Positions 35,897-48,784 are shown, numbered from the stretch's first letter. The stretch is 64,000 bases of DNA from Gordionus sp. m RMFG-2023 (GCF_954871325.1 NC_088776.1:19096052-19160051); one strand, 5' to 3'. Notes: a model not told the origin generated them from the sequence alone. Made by a program: numbers and translations.

Positions 35897-36699
35897 GTAC
35901 ACTGAAATATAAAATAATAAATATTAATTTAAAATATAAAGATAGCAAAGGAAAACAAAAAAATTAATGCAAGAATAAATGAATATTAAATTTTTTAGAC
36001 AAAAATTTAGCGGTACTCCCCTGATTGGGTCGATAGCAAAATCTAGTTTAATTGTTTTGCGTCTCGTATTCTCGATTTGTATTTTGTATCCTTGATTTGG
36101 TATATATGAAGCTATCAAAAATATATAATGTATTATTTCTATTTCTCAATTTTTTTTAATATACATAAAGTTATAAATAAATATATAATATAATATTTAA
36201 ATTCTGGCCTTATCTTTTCTTTTCTTTTTTTTCCTCAAGATGACTTTGTTTTTTCAGACCGATATTTTTTTTAAAAAACGTTTTTATTTTATTTTTTTCG
36301 CTCTCCGCTAAGAAATAAAATCTTTATTATTTTCCTTATGGCTGGCACTATAAAAAAAAATAAATACGCATTAATATAAAATAATGATGATTTTAAAAAT
36401 ATTATTTTATTTAATCATTACATTTTAATTTTTAAATTAAATTAAGTTTTTAATACTTTGCAATTATTTTAAAGAGAAAAAAAAATGAAACAATGGCTTA
36501 ATGCTTACCCTTCAAGAGTCTATTCGGCCGAGTCTAAGTAAAAATTAATCCACCCATATAATTATATTACATATAATTTAATAAAATAAAGAAATCTATT
36601 TTAATGATATTTTACCGAATTAAAAAAAAAAGAATTAAAGAAAACACGAATAAAAATTACCCGAAATGATATCTACTTAAAAAAATGTTTCTTTACAGC
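35897..36699. other. Gene-free, nothing recognised
   Basis: AT-rich; short frames only, with no motif. Confidence 0.5.
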
Positions 36700-36885
36700 A
36701 AATGCTTAGGGGGGGGGGGACTTAGGGAGTATGCAAAAAAATACCAAATGCATAAATTAGTTCTATTATTTTTTATGGAACCATTTCAGTTTCTCAAATT
36801 TTTTTTAAAGGTTCTGGTTACAGTTTCTAATAATTTTAAGAGTGGATTCCGATTCTCATATTTGGCTCGGTTCTAAGGGTTCCGA
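36700..36885 (+). repeat. GGTTCC-type dispersed repeat with poly-G
   Basis: After a G-run of about 10 (36709-36719) come GGAACCATTTCAGTTTCTC, GGTTCTGGTTACAG, GATTCCGATTCTCA and CGGTTCTAAGGGTTCCGATT. This is the same style as 8455-8640 and 49560-49810. The open frame across it (36685-36876) is repeat-derived. Confidence 0.45.
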
Positions 36886-37447
36886 TTCAAAAATCTGTCT
36901 ATTGTTATTGTAATAAATTGAAATGAAAAATACTAAAGAGTGGAAATAGATAATTAAAGCCATTTGCAATTTATTCATGTTTTATTAATTTTTTATGAAT
37001 GATCTATCGATATAATAAATCTCTAAAAATCGGATATTTATTTTATCAAATTATAAAAAAAATAATAAATTGAATCAAACAATGTGCCCGGAAATAGTTT
37101 CAATCAATTTTTTTTATAAATCAGATTTTTGCATAACAATTTTTAATAATGATCTTAAGAATAAAGAAAAAAAAATGAATAAACGCCACCTAGCGAAGTA
37201 AATATCATATAATATTGTTATGAAAACGAAATTATGTAATGTTTAAAATGGGTTCTATTAATCTTATGGATGAAATTTAAAAAAAAATTTTACTCTTTGC
37301 CTTTCCAAAGAATTATCAATTTTTTTAAATCCGACAAATATAAAATGCGCATGATAAAATTATATACTTAAGGATCCTTTTTCTCTGAAACCAAATAATT
37401 TTGCAATATATCATAGTTACATAATTTTATTTAATTTAAATTCAAAT

Positions 37448-37709
37448 CAGAGAACTGCAGGCATACCATTTTTGGCTCGGCCCGAGTTTTATATTTTCAG
37501 ACCCGGCCCGGATTTTCTTAAAATATATTCATTTATTTTTATAGTTAATAATGACGATTTAAAATATTCGGTTTTAAAAATACTGTGCCGGGTATTATTT
37601 AAAAAGAAAATTTTAGGCCCGGCCCGGCTCGAGTACTAAAAATATTTTTGGTTCGGCTCGGGTATATTTAAAAATTAAGATAGGGCCGGATTTGGTCTGC
37701 AGATATCTG
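37448..37709. mobile_element. MITE of the CAGAGACCTGCAGG family
   Basis: The left end CAGAGAACTGCAGGCATACC and, complemented, right end CAGATATCTGCAGACC enclose CGGCCCGG-type repeats (TCGGCCCGAG, CCCGGCCCGGAT, GGCCCGGCTCGAG). The flanking octamers do not match, so the target duplication has worn away or the borders are off by a few bases. Confidence 0.75.
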
Positions 37710-38334
37710 TAAATACATTAATAATTTCTTTTTTTATGTAAAAATTATTTATTATCTTATACAAACTCCCCTTGAGAATTTCAATTTGATCTCTTTTACT
37801 TTCTGTTTAGCTGAATCGGGGTTGAATAAACAAACATTTATTTGGATAACATTGCCAGGAAATTAATACTACACCAATGAAATAAAATAAACCATGCTTT
37901 ATAATCACCTTTTAAATTTTTTTTTACAAGTAGAGTATAAATTAAGTCACTCATATTTTTTTTCAAACCAATTTGAAATCATGGACCCCCCTCCCTCCCC
38001 ACCTCGCCCTGAAAAGAGTTTTATGTGCACAGTGAGTGGAGCCATTATCATTTCCAATTTTCATGCTTCCCATTATTTAAATATTTATAAATAAACTTCT
38101 AAATCCAAAACAAATTATTATTTTTTATCTAAATATATGATTGCCCTATCGGACATCTTGACAAATAAAGTTAGTTCAATAGAGTTCAACTTAAATCTTT
38201 GAAAAAAAATCTCGATATGTTTTTCTTCGATGATTCAAAAATTAAGAATTATTTTTAATCATTGACATCAAATCTCCGATAAGATTTTGTTTAAAAAAAA
38301 TTTGTTTTCATGAAATTATTCTGAATAGCCAATG
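37710..38334. other. Gene-free, nothing recognised
   Basis: AT-rich apart from a CCCCCCTCCCTCCCC patch at 37985. The frame at 37894-38094 has no motif. Confidence 0.45.
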
Positions 38335-38342
38335 GCTTACCC

Positions 38343-40438
38343 CAGGGACGTAATCAGGAATTTTTTACTGTGTTGTGGCAACTGCTTACTTAGAGTGGCC
38401 AATATTTTTTTGAAATAAAACAGATAGTTAGGCACTCATAGAAATTTCTTGCTATTTTTATTAAAAATTTGTAAATTGTAAATATATGCAAAATAATACT
38501 CGACGATTTTTATTTTAACATAAATGGATTAAATGCTAAATTCTGTGTTATTTTTTTCATAAGATATTAAAATACTAAATTTTAATTACGTCGATCTTTC
38601 ATCGATTCTTTAATGCTTGATAGAACTCTTTTTAGTTTAGAGAATGAGGCCTCTCAAGAAGCCGTTGATAATTCTTTAAATGCAAGATGATATTTTTTTT
38701 ATACATAATATGATATTTTTAAAATTATGTGTTTCTATAACTTCTGCAGCTTATCATCCTTTTGCTATTTCTTTTCATGATAACATTTCCTTTAAGTTTA
38801 ATGACTAAGGGGCCATTTTATCTGATAAAAAATAATAAGAAGGGACAATGTATTAGAACGTGATAGAAGACTATTATCATCTTGTGTAAATCTATCTAAA
38901 AAACGAACTACAATAATTTCATAATATTCCTTTTGTAAAGAAATGCAAATGGTGTTCTTTTCACAATCAAATTGCAATTTGGTATTAAATAATTTTAAAG
39001 ATTTATAGGCGTTTAAGCACCCTTGATGATTTTTGAGAGATGAGATTAAATATTGATATAAATTTTTCAGCCATAGTTCTTATCTAATCGAAAGAATTAT
39101 CACTTTTTTATTTTTTAATATATTAATCGTGGAATTGATACAATTTTTAGCATCCACTCTATTAGTAAGTACCTACTGACTGTAGATACTTATTTAATTG
39201 ATCTTTTGTTATTAATGCTTCATAAATTATAATGGCCAATATAATGTAATTTATATTAACGCATTTAGATAAAATACCAGAGGCTTCGACTGAATCATGA
39301 GGGGATATCTCAAATTTCTATTAAATAATACTTCACCAATAGTTTCACAACTCTCATAAATAATACGAGATGTTTCTAACGGACCAGTCCACCTTTGGTC
39401 TAAAGGTCTCTTAACTAATTTACAGGATATGTTAAAACGCCTAAAAAAATTATACAATATATTAGATAAATTAAAAAAATACAATATTATTATATCACAG
39501 CACTTTTTTGTAATCTTTGTGAAGCAGGGTTTGTACTTCTCCATTTCGGCTAGACATGACATTGGTATCATATGCCTGGCTATACATTCGATGAATTAAT
39601 ATTTAATTAAGTTGCATTAAAATACAATTAATAATGCTTTTAGCAGAAAAGCTTTGTAAAATAAAGATTCCTATTAGATTTTCTTAAAATTCTCCACATA
39701 ACGAACAATTATGCTCAGGTTTAACCTGATGCATCCTTTGTCTCATTAGCCTTAAGACAAAAAGAGGCAAACACCATATCTGCCATAGATTAGACTTCAT
39801 TTTGGAGTAGTGTGCATTGTGCATTTCGGATATTCATTTCATAATATTTAATTCAGTATCTTTTTGGAGGGTGTATGAAAAAACATTGCTATAAATAGTT
39901 CAGAAGAATAAATTATATTTTCATCTTTTGCTTAATTTTTGTTGAATCTGCCCCACGAAAAGGTAGCTCCTGTAGGCTAAGAAGTGGCATCAAATCAAAT
40001 ATTGATTTAAGATAATAACGATTGGTTAATTGGCTATCTAACCAGAATTGATGTTATCTCAGTGTCCTTATTTATATTAAGATCTTTATCATGACATATT
40101 GTTAATGAATTTAAACGAGCTTTTTAACTTTCATTTTATAGCAGTCCCTTTTTTGCAGCTAACGCATTTTTCCAATTGCTGAATCCCTTTCGCCCAAATT
40201 CATCACTTGGGCAAATAATGAGTGAATGGATATTTTATAACTAATATTAATTAGTATAAATTAAATAATATTTGTCTTAAAATTTTGTTGTATTTTTTTT
40301 TAGATTTAAATGTTAATTGTGAATTAAAATTTAATAACTAATAATTTTTTTTAAATTTAAAGACCAAAAAATTTTGGCCGCCATTTTTTCGGGGCAAAAA
40401 TTTTTTCAGCCCCCCCCCCTCACGTGGCTACGTCCCTG
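38343..40438 (-). mobile_element. hAT element D with TTF-type transposase relic
   Basis: The left end CAGGGACGTAATCAGG and, complemented, right end CAGGGACGTAGCCACG lie 2096 bp apart. The right end sits against a C-run (40409-40420). The flanks GCTTACCC and GCTTATTG share only the first five bases, so the target duplication is worn. A minus-strand transposase relic fills most of it. A left-end fragment of the same family is at 21163-21400. Confidence 0.85.
38585..40225 (-). pseudogene. hAT transposase relic (TTF finger type)
   Basis: On the minus strand the order of blocks is that of a full TTF-type hAT transposase. A finger region GFSNWKNALAAKK lies near 40155-40195. An ELPFRG block near 39960 precedes SMADMVFASFCLKANETKD near 39770. 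LVKRPLDQRWTGPLETSRII lies near 39360-39415 (the RW plus alternating helix seen in the family), and EASFSKLKRVLSSIKESM near 38605-38660 belongs to the C-terminal hAT domain (AERSFSKLKLIKxxLRSTM). The longest open piece is 106 codons (39251-39571). Multiple stops and shifts separate the blocks, so it is dead. Confidence 0.85.
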
Positions 40439-40446
40439 GCTTATTG

Positions 40447-42355
40447 GATTTATATTTAGAAATTTATAAAAAATTTGGTCTAATCTAGCACTTGCTGATC
40501 ACACTATAAAAGTGATTATTAAAGATTACGACGAAAAAAAATAAAGAATGAAAGAAATTTTCTTTAATCATTTTATGACCCGATCCGAATTTTCAAAATA
40601 AGTCATTTTTAATCATTTTGTAATTTGTTACAAAGGGAAAATGAATGAATAATCCATTATTTTGATTTTGTAATTTAATTGGTGTATGGTTAAATTAGGC
40701 CCAGTCCTAGTTTTCTATATTTTTTTTAGGCACGGCTTGGCCCAGGTTTGTAAAAATTTTGTTTTTTTAGTCTATACCAGATTTCTATCCTCATATTTTA
40801 TGTCCTATTCCGCGTTCACTTTCTGATCAGGACTACCAAGGATAAAAATAACGCAAGATAAGAAAGCAAATAGAATATTTTATAGAGGAATTATCTTTTA
40901 TATACTATTTATAATAAATCAAAATATTTTTGATATGCCATGCAAAAATATAAAATAAATGGCTCAATTATTTTTATTTTTTTGCGTGGATGTTTTTTGT
41001 TTCTTTTTAATTATTTATTATTACCAATTTTTCGTTTAAAAAATTCGTTCTAATGGTTATCATTCATCTCATATATTTTTTTTCGGCTATTTATTTATTA
41101 CTTTCGAATTAGAACAACAGCTAATTTTTTTCTTAAAATAATTCCTATTACAAACATTTACGAATATGATAATCGCTCGCACATGTAATTTGTGACACTG
41201 ATCTTGACGATGACTCTACCTCAATTCCTCACTTTTTAAAAATCATCATAAAATGTTATTCACGATTTAAATTCCTATCATTAAGAAGAAAAATCACGGA
41301 GAAATTCTATGTTCATTTTAATAAAAAACTAAACATAAAGGTAAAAATTTAATAAAAATTATGAAGAAATTATCGATTAACTTGAAAAATAAATTAATAA
41401 CAATTCTTTAAAAATATGTTATATATATTTAAAAAATTGGGCTAATTGAATTAATTTTTTTAGAAAATATTTTGAATAGATTTAGAACATTTTGAAGATG
41501 CAAATATTTATTTTTTTGCAAATTATTAAGTAAATCTAAATTTATTAGGTGATTAAAATTAAAAATTGCATTTATTTTTGTTTTCTCATCAAACAAGGTA
41601 AAACGTGGCGAGGGCCCGAAAATTTTCGGAATAACCTTGCCTAATTATTGAATATTTCGAGAAAAATAATAATTCTTTTTTATCCCATTAATAAGAAAAT
41701 AAATAAAAAAACTTCTATTATCATAATTTTCAAGTGATTTTTCGATAAATTATAAAAAATGACCTGATTTTAAAAAATAATTAAGTATTACCATCACTCG
41801 CTCTTTAGCCAGAGTTTAAAAAATTTTATTTTTATTTTTACGGAATCGAGTAAAATAAAATATTGATAAGTGAATTTTTTTTAATACAAAATGACTATTC
41901 TTAATTTTTCAATATTCTTAATTTTTCAATTTATATTTTAGGAAGGGTTTTCCTAAACTAAAGATCATTGTCTCTTTAGGTTTAGAAGGTAAGCCTACAA
42001 AATATAAATGAATATTATTACTAATAGTTTAATAATATCTATGATGAAGCTATATTTTTTTTCAATTTTGGACTCAACTTTTTTAAATATTATAAGCCTG
42101 TTCAAATCGCTTTAAATATGAAAAATTTGACTAACTGATTTGGTTAACAAAATATCTAGATTTCAGTTGGTTACTAAACTCGTTCTAAATACAGCCGACC
42201 ATTTTTTAGATTGTGGGGCGATCTGAATTGGTACTTTAATTTAGACCGGATGTCGGCCATTGAACGGGGATCAGCTCTTTGGCAAATCACATAGCTAGGT
42301 TTTGATATAATTTCAAAAAAAAATTTTTCGATCTAACTTGAATTTTGATACCAAT
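40447..42355. other. Gene-free; a short GC-rich MITE trace
   Basis: At 40697-40752 TTAGGCCCAGTCCTAG and CACGGCTTGGCCCAGG look like the interior of the CAGAGACCTGCAGG family. The rest is AT-rich without frames of interest. Confidence 0.4.
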
Positions 42356-42359
42356 TTTA

Positions 42360-42720
42360 GAAATTTTCGTATTTTGCTAATAACTTTTTTTATTTATGCT
42401 GTTTATCAAATGGATTAGAGCATTAAACCAAAATATATACTATTTAAGTATTTTTAACATATTGGCCTAAGCTTTAGAATTAATGCTTTGGCAAACTTCA
42501 TATTCAGGACTGCGTCTTAATATGATATTCAGATTCATTATCACATTTTTTCATTTTGATAACTCTGTTTCATATTTTTGGTTCGCAACTGAGCGAGAAA
42601 TTAATAAATACTAGTCAGTCACAAAATTTAAACGCAAACCAGATATTTAGTTCTTCTTTATTTCCCATTCTGGCATGATATGAATTTTGGAAATTTATAA
42701 CTAACGAAAAAATAAAAAAA
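42360..42720. repeat. Detached copy of the 541-1340 repeat unit
   Basis: Carries ATACTAGTCAGTCACAAAAT, TTCCCATTCTGGCATGATAT and TATCAAATGGATTAGAG, which parallel units at 545-660 and 1080-1200. Confidence 0.5.
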
Positions 42721-42729
42721 ATCTAATAG

Positions 42730-43325
42730 ATATTTTTCTTGGGCCAGACCCAGCTATAGTCGGGCAATTGGGGGTTTTAGGAACGAGAAAAATTTTTCGT
42801 AACACCCCATTAGGTAAATTCTGGCTACACCCACCCCATACCGAGTGAAAATTCTCGGTGAATGAGGCTGGTTACATTATTATAATTAGGATATGCATTT
42901 ATAACTTTTCAAATTTTATTTTATAAAAAAAAATTACGATAAATTTTATTTTTTTATCGATTTTTTCATATTGTTTTTTTATGTTTCATATCTTTTTCTA
43001 GTTTTCTTTATTATAATTTTTTTTTTCTGAAGAAAATTATTCAATAATTTTTATTTTAAAAAGTTTTTAGAAATAATAATAATAAAATATTTTGATATTT
43101 AAATAGACCGGCTCGAACCAACCCATCAATACATTTATAAAATTTGGCCTAACCCTGAAAATTTATTAGCTCTGCCTCTTAAAATTTATTTGCCTCGTAA
43201 AATATTCTTGAAAAGTGGCTATATTCTTAAATTTTTTTTGTAGGATTTGGCCCTGCTGGACGTTCTAAAAAAAGGGGGAGGGGGTTGGAACGATGGACAT
43301 ATCTATAAAAAAAATTAGGTATAAA
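42730..43325. other. Gene-free; repeat ends
   Basis: AAATTCTGGCTACACCCACC (42815-42834) has the GTGTAGCCAGAATTT style of a hAT end. A GGCTCGAACCAACCC-type patch at 43110 resembles the GC-rich MITE interiors. An AAAAAAGGGGGAGGGGGTTG run is at 43268-43287. No gene. Confidence 0.35.
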
Positions 43326-43760
43326 CAGGGCCGTGTTAAAACTTTTGACGGCTAGTATCTTGAGACCCTTTAAATAATCTCCAATTTATCTGAGCTGTAA
43401 TAAAAAATCATAAGATAGTGGACTAAGTCATCATTTTAAAGATAAAATTCTTGAATAATCAGATAATATTTTTTATACAATATATTATAGTAAAACAGTA
43501 TAAACTAAAATATAAATAATTAGTAATAAATTACTTGAATTCGATAATATTAAGCATAATTTATGCAATATTTATACTTTTTAAAATAATTTACTTTTAA
43601 ATACACAAGAAGCGAAATTTAATCATGAAAACAGTATAATGCTGGTGTCCGAGGTCTCTGCCCCGTTCACATCTTTTGCATGGGCCTAATGTAAAGGATA
43701 TTTATAACCCTTAGTGCAATCATTGATTACTGCAACACTAGACCAAATTGTTTCAGTCTT
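43326..43760. repeat. hAT-like fragment (CAGGGCCGTG end)
   Basis: CAGGGCCGTGTTAAAACTTT starts here. The same CAGGGCCGTG end, complemented, closes the transposase relic at 61963-61972. The right border is unclear; a GAGGTCTCTG near 43650 may belong to another repeat. Confidence 0.4.
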
Positions 43761-44231
43761 TTAAATGGCTAGTATCTATTTTCTCCTATATTTTGATAAT
43801 TCTTTTATATTTTAATTATTATAAATTTATAATGTATCGATTTTTTTTCTCATAAAAAAAATATCGAATCTCCTCTTTGGATAATTATACCGTACTTGCA
43901 ACATTGCGAAAAATAATTTTGGTATGTTTTCGACATCGATTCGATTAAATCATATAATGCATAATTTTTTTTTAACATCATTCAACATTCACCATTGAAT
44001 TATATAAAAATAAATATTACGATATAGTAATCAAAACGCTTTCATTTAACATTCGCACATTTTTTGTATGCATATTTTTTTTTGGAAATGCTATAATGAT
44101 TATTGATGTAAAATGTACTCGAGTATATTAATCGAAAATGGAGAATTTTTAAGCATAATTATTGAATTTTTAAATACATTTATGATCACCTACTCAGCAC
44201 TCCAAAATTTACTCGATTAATTTTATCACGC

Positions 44232-44440
44232 TTGGCTGTGTCAAAGTATCAAAAATTTAATGCGCAATTGCGAAAAAAAAATATAGCCATTTTTAATGGA
44301 AAATTAAAATTTTGGCCTAAATCATTTTTGGTATTTATAGAAATTTGAAAAATCATTTAGGTCAACATTTTAATTTTCAATTAAAATGTTATTTTTTTTC
44401 GCTAGATTTGCGCGATTAAATTTTTTCTGGACACAGCCAA
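44232..44440. mobile_element. 209-bp foldback MITE
   Basis: TTGGCTGTGTCAAAGTATC at the left pairs with CTGGACACAGCCAA at the right. The inverted similarity extends inwards almost to the centre, through TTTAATGCGCAATTGCG / CTAGATTTGCGCGATTAA and AAATTAAAATTTTGGCC / GGTCAACATTTTAATTTTC. The whole element can fold into one long hairpin. The superfamily cannot be fixed because no target duplication stands out. Confidence 0.75.
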
Positions 44441-45262
44441 AGTATTTTCTATTTTGAGCTAAGCGTTTGAATAACTTTTTAATTTTACTACGCTTTGATA
44501 AGGACCTTTTAAATTGAATGAAAATTATTTAGACCGATATAAAGTATGCAAAATAAATAGGAATATTTGTTATATATTTACTAATTTTTCTATCCAATTG
44601 AGTGGGGGGGGGGGGGTCTTAATTTTGATAGTTCTTCATCTTGTATTTTAAAAATAAAACTAAATTAGTCAGACAAAACATGAAGGAAAATTAGAATTAA
44701 GCCTTCACGAAAAAAATAGTTATGAAAATCGATAAAACCCATTTTAATATATATTTATTTAACCGCTACATTTATTGCTATTTGAATTCTCGGAAAAACA
44801 ACAGATTTTTTTTAAAATTGTTAAATTCCAATTTTTTGTATTTAAGAATTAATATTGCATGTTGATTGTCGTTGGACTAAAATGACCCTGACAAAAACAT
44901 TAACCCGAGTCAAAATGTCCCAATTTATTCATCTTGAAAGTAGATTAACTTATCCCCAACAATTTAAAGGAGTGAGAATTTTAAATGAATTATTACTTCT
45001 TTCCCGGTGATGACATTTTGTCCTTAATATATTTTTTTAATCAATAAAAATTTAACAACCGATAACATACAGATTAACAGATTCATTTAAGTGTATAATA
45101 ATGATGTGGCGTCATTTCTTAATTTTATTTTTATTATTAATATGATAATTTTTTTTTGAGGAGATTATTATAAAAGTAATTATAATGCTTGACGATATTT
45201 TATACTATATTATATAAATTTTTTGGGAAACCATAAAGTATTTCAATAATTGAATATATATA
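44441..45262. other. Gene-free; poly-G run
   Basis: A G-run of 14 is at about 44604-44617. Otherwise AT-rich with no repeat partner noticed. Confidence 0.45.
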
Positions 45263-45613
45263 TGTTAGCGGGCAATGTGTTTTTTACGGCAATGTATTAC
45301 TTTTTTCAACTTTATATCGTATTTTGAACCCGTTTTTTTAAATTTAAAATTTTGATTTTACCGGAAATGTACTCCAGCATGTTTAGAATACGTATCTTAT
45401 GAATTGTAGATAATTTTACTGATAACTTTTGAGTAATTTATAATTTATATAAAAAAATATAGGGAAAAATTTAATATAAATTATATTAAGTTAAAAAGTT
45501 CTGGCTTACATTTCAGATAAAATTGGATTTTTAAATTTTTAAGAACGCGCTAAAAAAATGATTTAAAGTTTAAAAAATAACACATTGCCGGAAAAAACAC
45601 ATTGACGCTAACA
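45263..45613. mobile_element. 351-bp MITE (TGTTAGCG ends)
   Basis: TGTTAGCGGGCAATGTGTTT on the left pairs with AAACACATTGACGCTAACA on the right. Each end repeats the GGCAATGT motif a second time (TACGGCAATGTATTA; TAACACATTGCCGGAA). Flanks are ATATATAT on both sides, so the target site may be TA or longer and cannot be set exactly. Non-coding. Confidence 0.8.
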
Positions 45614-45619
45614 TATATA

Positions 45620-45941
45620 TTAAGTCCTACATAGTTTTATATCTAAGGTCACTAAATTCTCTAAATAATATTTTAAAAAATGATTATTAAATAATTGTAA
45701 TTTATACATTTAAGGTCAAGGTCAATACAGTGTGTGTATGATTCGTTGTAAAACAACATACTTGTAACAACTTTCTTATAAAATTGTTTGACGCTATAAT
45801 TATTGTAAAAATAACATATTGATAACAATTAAAAAAAAATATAGCAAGTTAAACAATATTTTAAAAAAGTTGTTACAAATTCATGGAAATGTTTTACAAC
45901 AAATCATATTGATACTATATATATATTTGAGTAAGTGTTCC
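45620..45941. other. Gene-free, nothing recognised
   Basis: AT-rich; no motif found. Confidence 0.45.
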
Positions 45942-47190
45942 CAGAGTTGGGCAGGTCCTCCGGAAAAAGAATCTAGAATACAGATTCTTTATAAAAAGAT
46001 GGATCTTAGATACAGATACTAGTATCATTTAAAATATCAAAAAGATACAAGAAAAAAGAAAAAAGATACTTGTATCTTTTGTTAAATGAGATTATATTAA
46101 ATAAAAGATACTTTTATAAAATTATCAATATTTATTAAATTAGAATAGTTTTTAAAATACAATTTTTATTATTTATTGGTGAAGAATATAACATACGCAA
46201 TTTACAATAATTAATAAAATATTTAATGACGAGTTAATTATAATAATCAGGCCTTTTAATATTAGTCTTAGCCCATTCATAGTATAGATAAGGAAAGGAA
46301 ACTAGTTATTTAATCGGAATTGAAAATTTAATTTGCAAAAGAGTATTTAAAATAGATTAAATCAAGACATTATTGTTTAAGATAATCAATTTTTCAAATG
46401 ATTTTTCATTAACTCTTTGCCATTTCAACGTGTATATCATTGTGATTTAAAAAAAATTCTTAATGGAAGGATAATAATTAAGCATTTCTAATGTATTTCA
46501 ACAGTCTTTAATAAGCTTAAAACCTCTAGCTCAATGTTATCTGTATTTTTGAACTCAGCAACATTTGTTTTACCAAAAGAAAAATAACCATAATCTTATT
46601 TTTTAGTTGTTATATCTATTGGTGTTATAGTTTGAGCTTGATTATATAAATAATATATTTTGAAATTATTTTTTTTATCATCCGACTCAATCCTTAAGCT
46701 CTTAAAATATAGATGTGATAATGATGCCAAAAAAGCCTCATTATATTCATCATTATATAGGAAAAAATATTCCCAAAACCTTTACCCAAATCATCATTTT
46801 TTATCTATCTATCTATCTATCTTAAAGTGAGTTGTAAATTTTCCAGCGAATTTTGATTGTCAAAATATTTAAAATATGGCCGAAAGAAAATAAGTAAATT
46901 ATTACAAGATTCCATGAAGAAAATAAGATTATATTCTATGATATGTAAATTTTTTTAAACATGAATATTAAAAAGAATCTGTATCTGTATATTTTGTCAA
47001 GAAAATTAAAAAGATACAAGATTTCTTCAGAAGAAAGGATCTTAGATACAGATACATTGAATTTTATATGTTTGTTATCGTCGATGTGTTTTTCCGGTTA
47101 TTGTGATATCTTTTCAACATCATTTATCTTAAAGAGTATTTTATATTTTGAATATTGGGTATATCTTTGTTGCTTTTAATTTGAATAATA
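45942..47190 (-). mobile_element. Decayed hAT element (GATACTTGTATC repeats)
   Basis: CAGAGTTGGGCAGGTCC at the left is a hAT-style end. It is followed by GATAC / AAGATACTTGTATCTTTT reiterations, and matching GGATCTTAGATACAGATAC blocks recur at 46011-46017 and 47037-47057 near the right side. On the minus strand at about 46640-46760 a frame reads FLASLSHLYFKSLRIESDDK, close to the LLDPRFKSLxFxxDxxK block before the C-terminal domain of hAT transposases. A clean right end was not found. Open frames at 45819-46022 and 46961-47179 are repeat-derived. Confidence 0.55.
46803..46823. repeat. TATC microsatellite
   Basis: About five copies of TATC in a row. Confidence 0.85.
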
Positions 47191-47289
47191 TTTAGGAAAT
47201 ATGATAAATGAATGAATGTGATGGTAGTATGATACACAATTTTTAAATATATTTTATTTATTCTTAATTTTTATGGATAATAATGGATG

Positions 47290-47416
47290 GCGATGACCCT
47301 GCCCAGATAATTAAAAAAAATTTTTTTTTTAACCTAGACCCGGGTTAATTTAAAAAAAGGATTTGACCCTCCCATGTACCATGGCCAGGCTTGGGGCCGG
47401 GCCTACAGGGCTCTAA
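47290..47416. repeat. Fragment of the CAGAGACCTGCAGG MITE family
   Basis: Contains AACCTAGACCCGGGTT and GGCTTGGGGCCGGGCCTACA and then GGGCTCT, equivalent to the right end of the 29288 copy (GGGGGCCGGGCCTGCAGG TCTCT). The left end is not preserved. Confidence 0.6.
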
Positions 47417-47652
47417 TATAAGCATATTATCATTACACATAAATTTAAAACAATTTAAGCAGTTTTTTTAGTTCTATTCTTCTTTGACTAGTTGAAATAT
47501 ATTTTACTGCCTTTATATTGAGAATATCTCATCCTTTAATATAATAATCTACGTACATGAGGATTTTCATAAGTACTCTTTAATAGAGAGACTTTGAACT
47601 CCATATATAATAAATTGATGAAAAGAATTTAATCATTCCAGTGTCAAATTTG

Positions 47653-47723
<71 letters not shown>
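47653..47723. repeat. TTTC microsatellite
   Basis: About 17 perfect CTTT repeats. It ends exactly where similarity of the right inverted-duplication copy begins. Confidence 0.95.
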
Positions 47724-47724
<1 letters not shown>

Positions 47725-48388
47725 TAATATCTTCTACATCGGTGCAAATAATAATCTTATTTTTTAAAAAAATATTTATCTTCTATATAATTAATAATTA
47801 AACATATTTGAATGGAGAAACTCAGAAACTCGATATCTAATCTTAATTAAAAATTTTTTAAAAGATCATCGGCATTTAAAAAATTTTTGATTCATTTGTA
47901 TATAAAAAAATACAAATTCCTTTCAGCTTATATATTCATCCATTTTTAAAAAATTTGCTCGTCAGCGTCGCATTAAAGAAAATTTTCAATCGATTTCTGC
48001 ACGACAATTTACTTAAGAAAAAATAGTGTCAAGTTTTGTTTTTGAAAGAATAAGTCTAATAATATAATTATAAATATTATTCATTCATTCATTATTGGAT
48101 TTTCATCTGAAAGGAAGATCAATAAATTGAATTTATCAGCGATCTAAAATATTAATTTAGGCCTATATTATTCTCATGCTCGTGATTTAGGAAGATTCAC
48201 CTGGATTTTGGTCTTTTAAAAGAATCAATTACAAATATAATATTTAGGAGAGTAGAATATTTTTTAGAAAAATTCTTTTTTTGAGCATATTTTATATGAT
48301 TAATAAATCAAGGATATAAAATCAAAGTATTGAAAACAGTTTTATAAAATCAAATTTAAACTGTTTTAAGAAACTATGAATAAATCAG

Positions 48389-48735
48389 GCGCGTAACCTA
48401 GGGGTGGGAAAATAAGAGGATTGGCACTCCATCAGAAATTCGATGTTCCCCTATTTAGCTAATAAAAAATCTCACTGCCACTCCTCCCCCCCCCCACTTT
48501 TCCTAAAAATATATACAACAAACAGGTAGAAAAGTAGGTTGAAGTTGATCAGTAAAATAACTATTATAATGAAATAAGCATTTTTATATAAAAAAGAAAA
48601 CCTAAGATTATATTTATAAAAATATAACATAGCCGAAGGTCTACAATAAGAGGACATAAGAACTTCCAATATAATTTATGGCGGAAAACCCTACATGATA
48701 ATGACCCTCCCCCCTCCTTCATATGAAAGTCCTGG
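48389..48735 (+). repeat. R2 repeat copy in the right duplication
   Basis: Runs from CAGGCGCGTAACCTAGGGG to GAAAGTCCTGGATATG, with C-runs near 48484 and 48706. It is the complement of 9545-9925. The 65-codon frame on its minus strand (48472-48669) is not a gene. Confidence 0.6.
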
Positions 48736-48784
48736 ATATGATTTGATCTAACTAAAATATAATTTAAAATGAGATCAATTGAGT

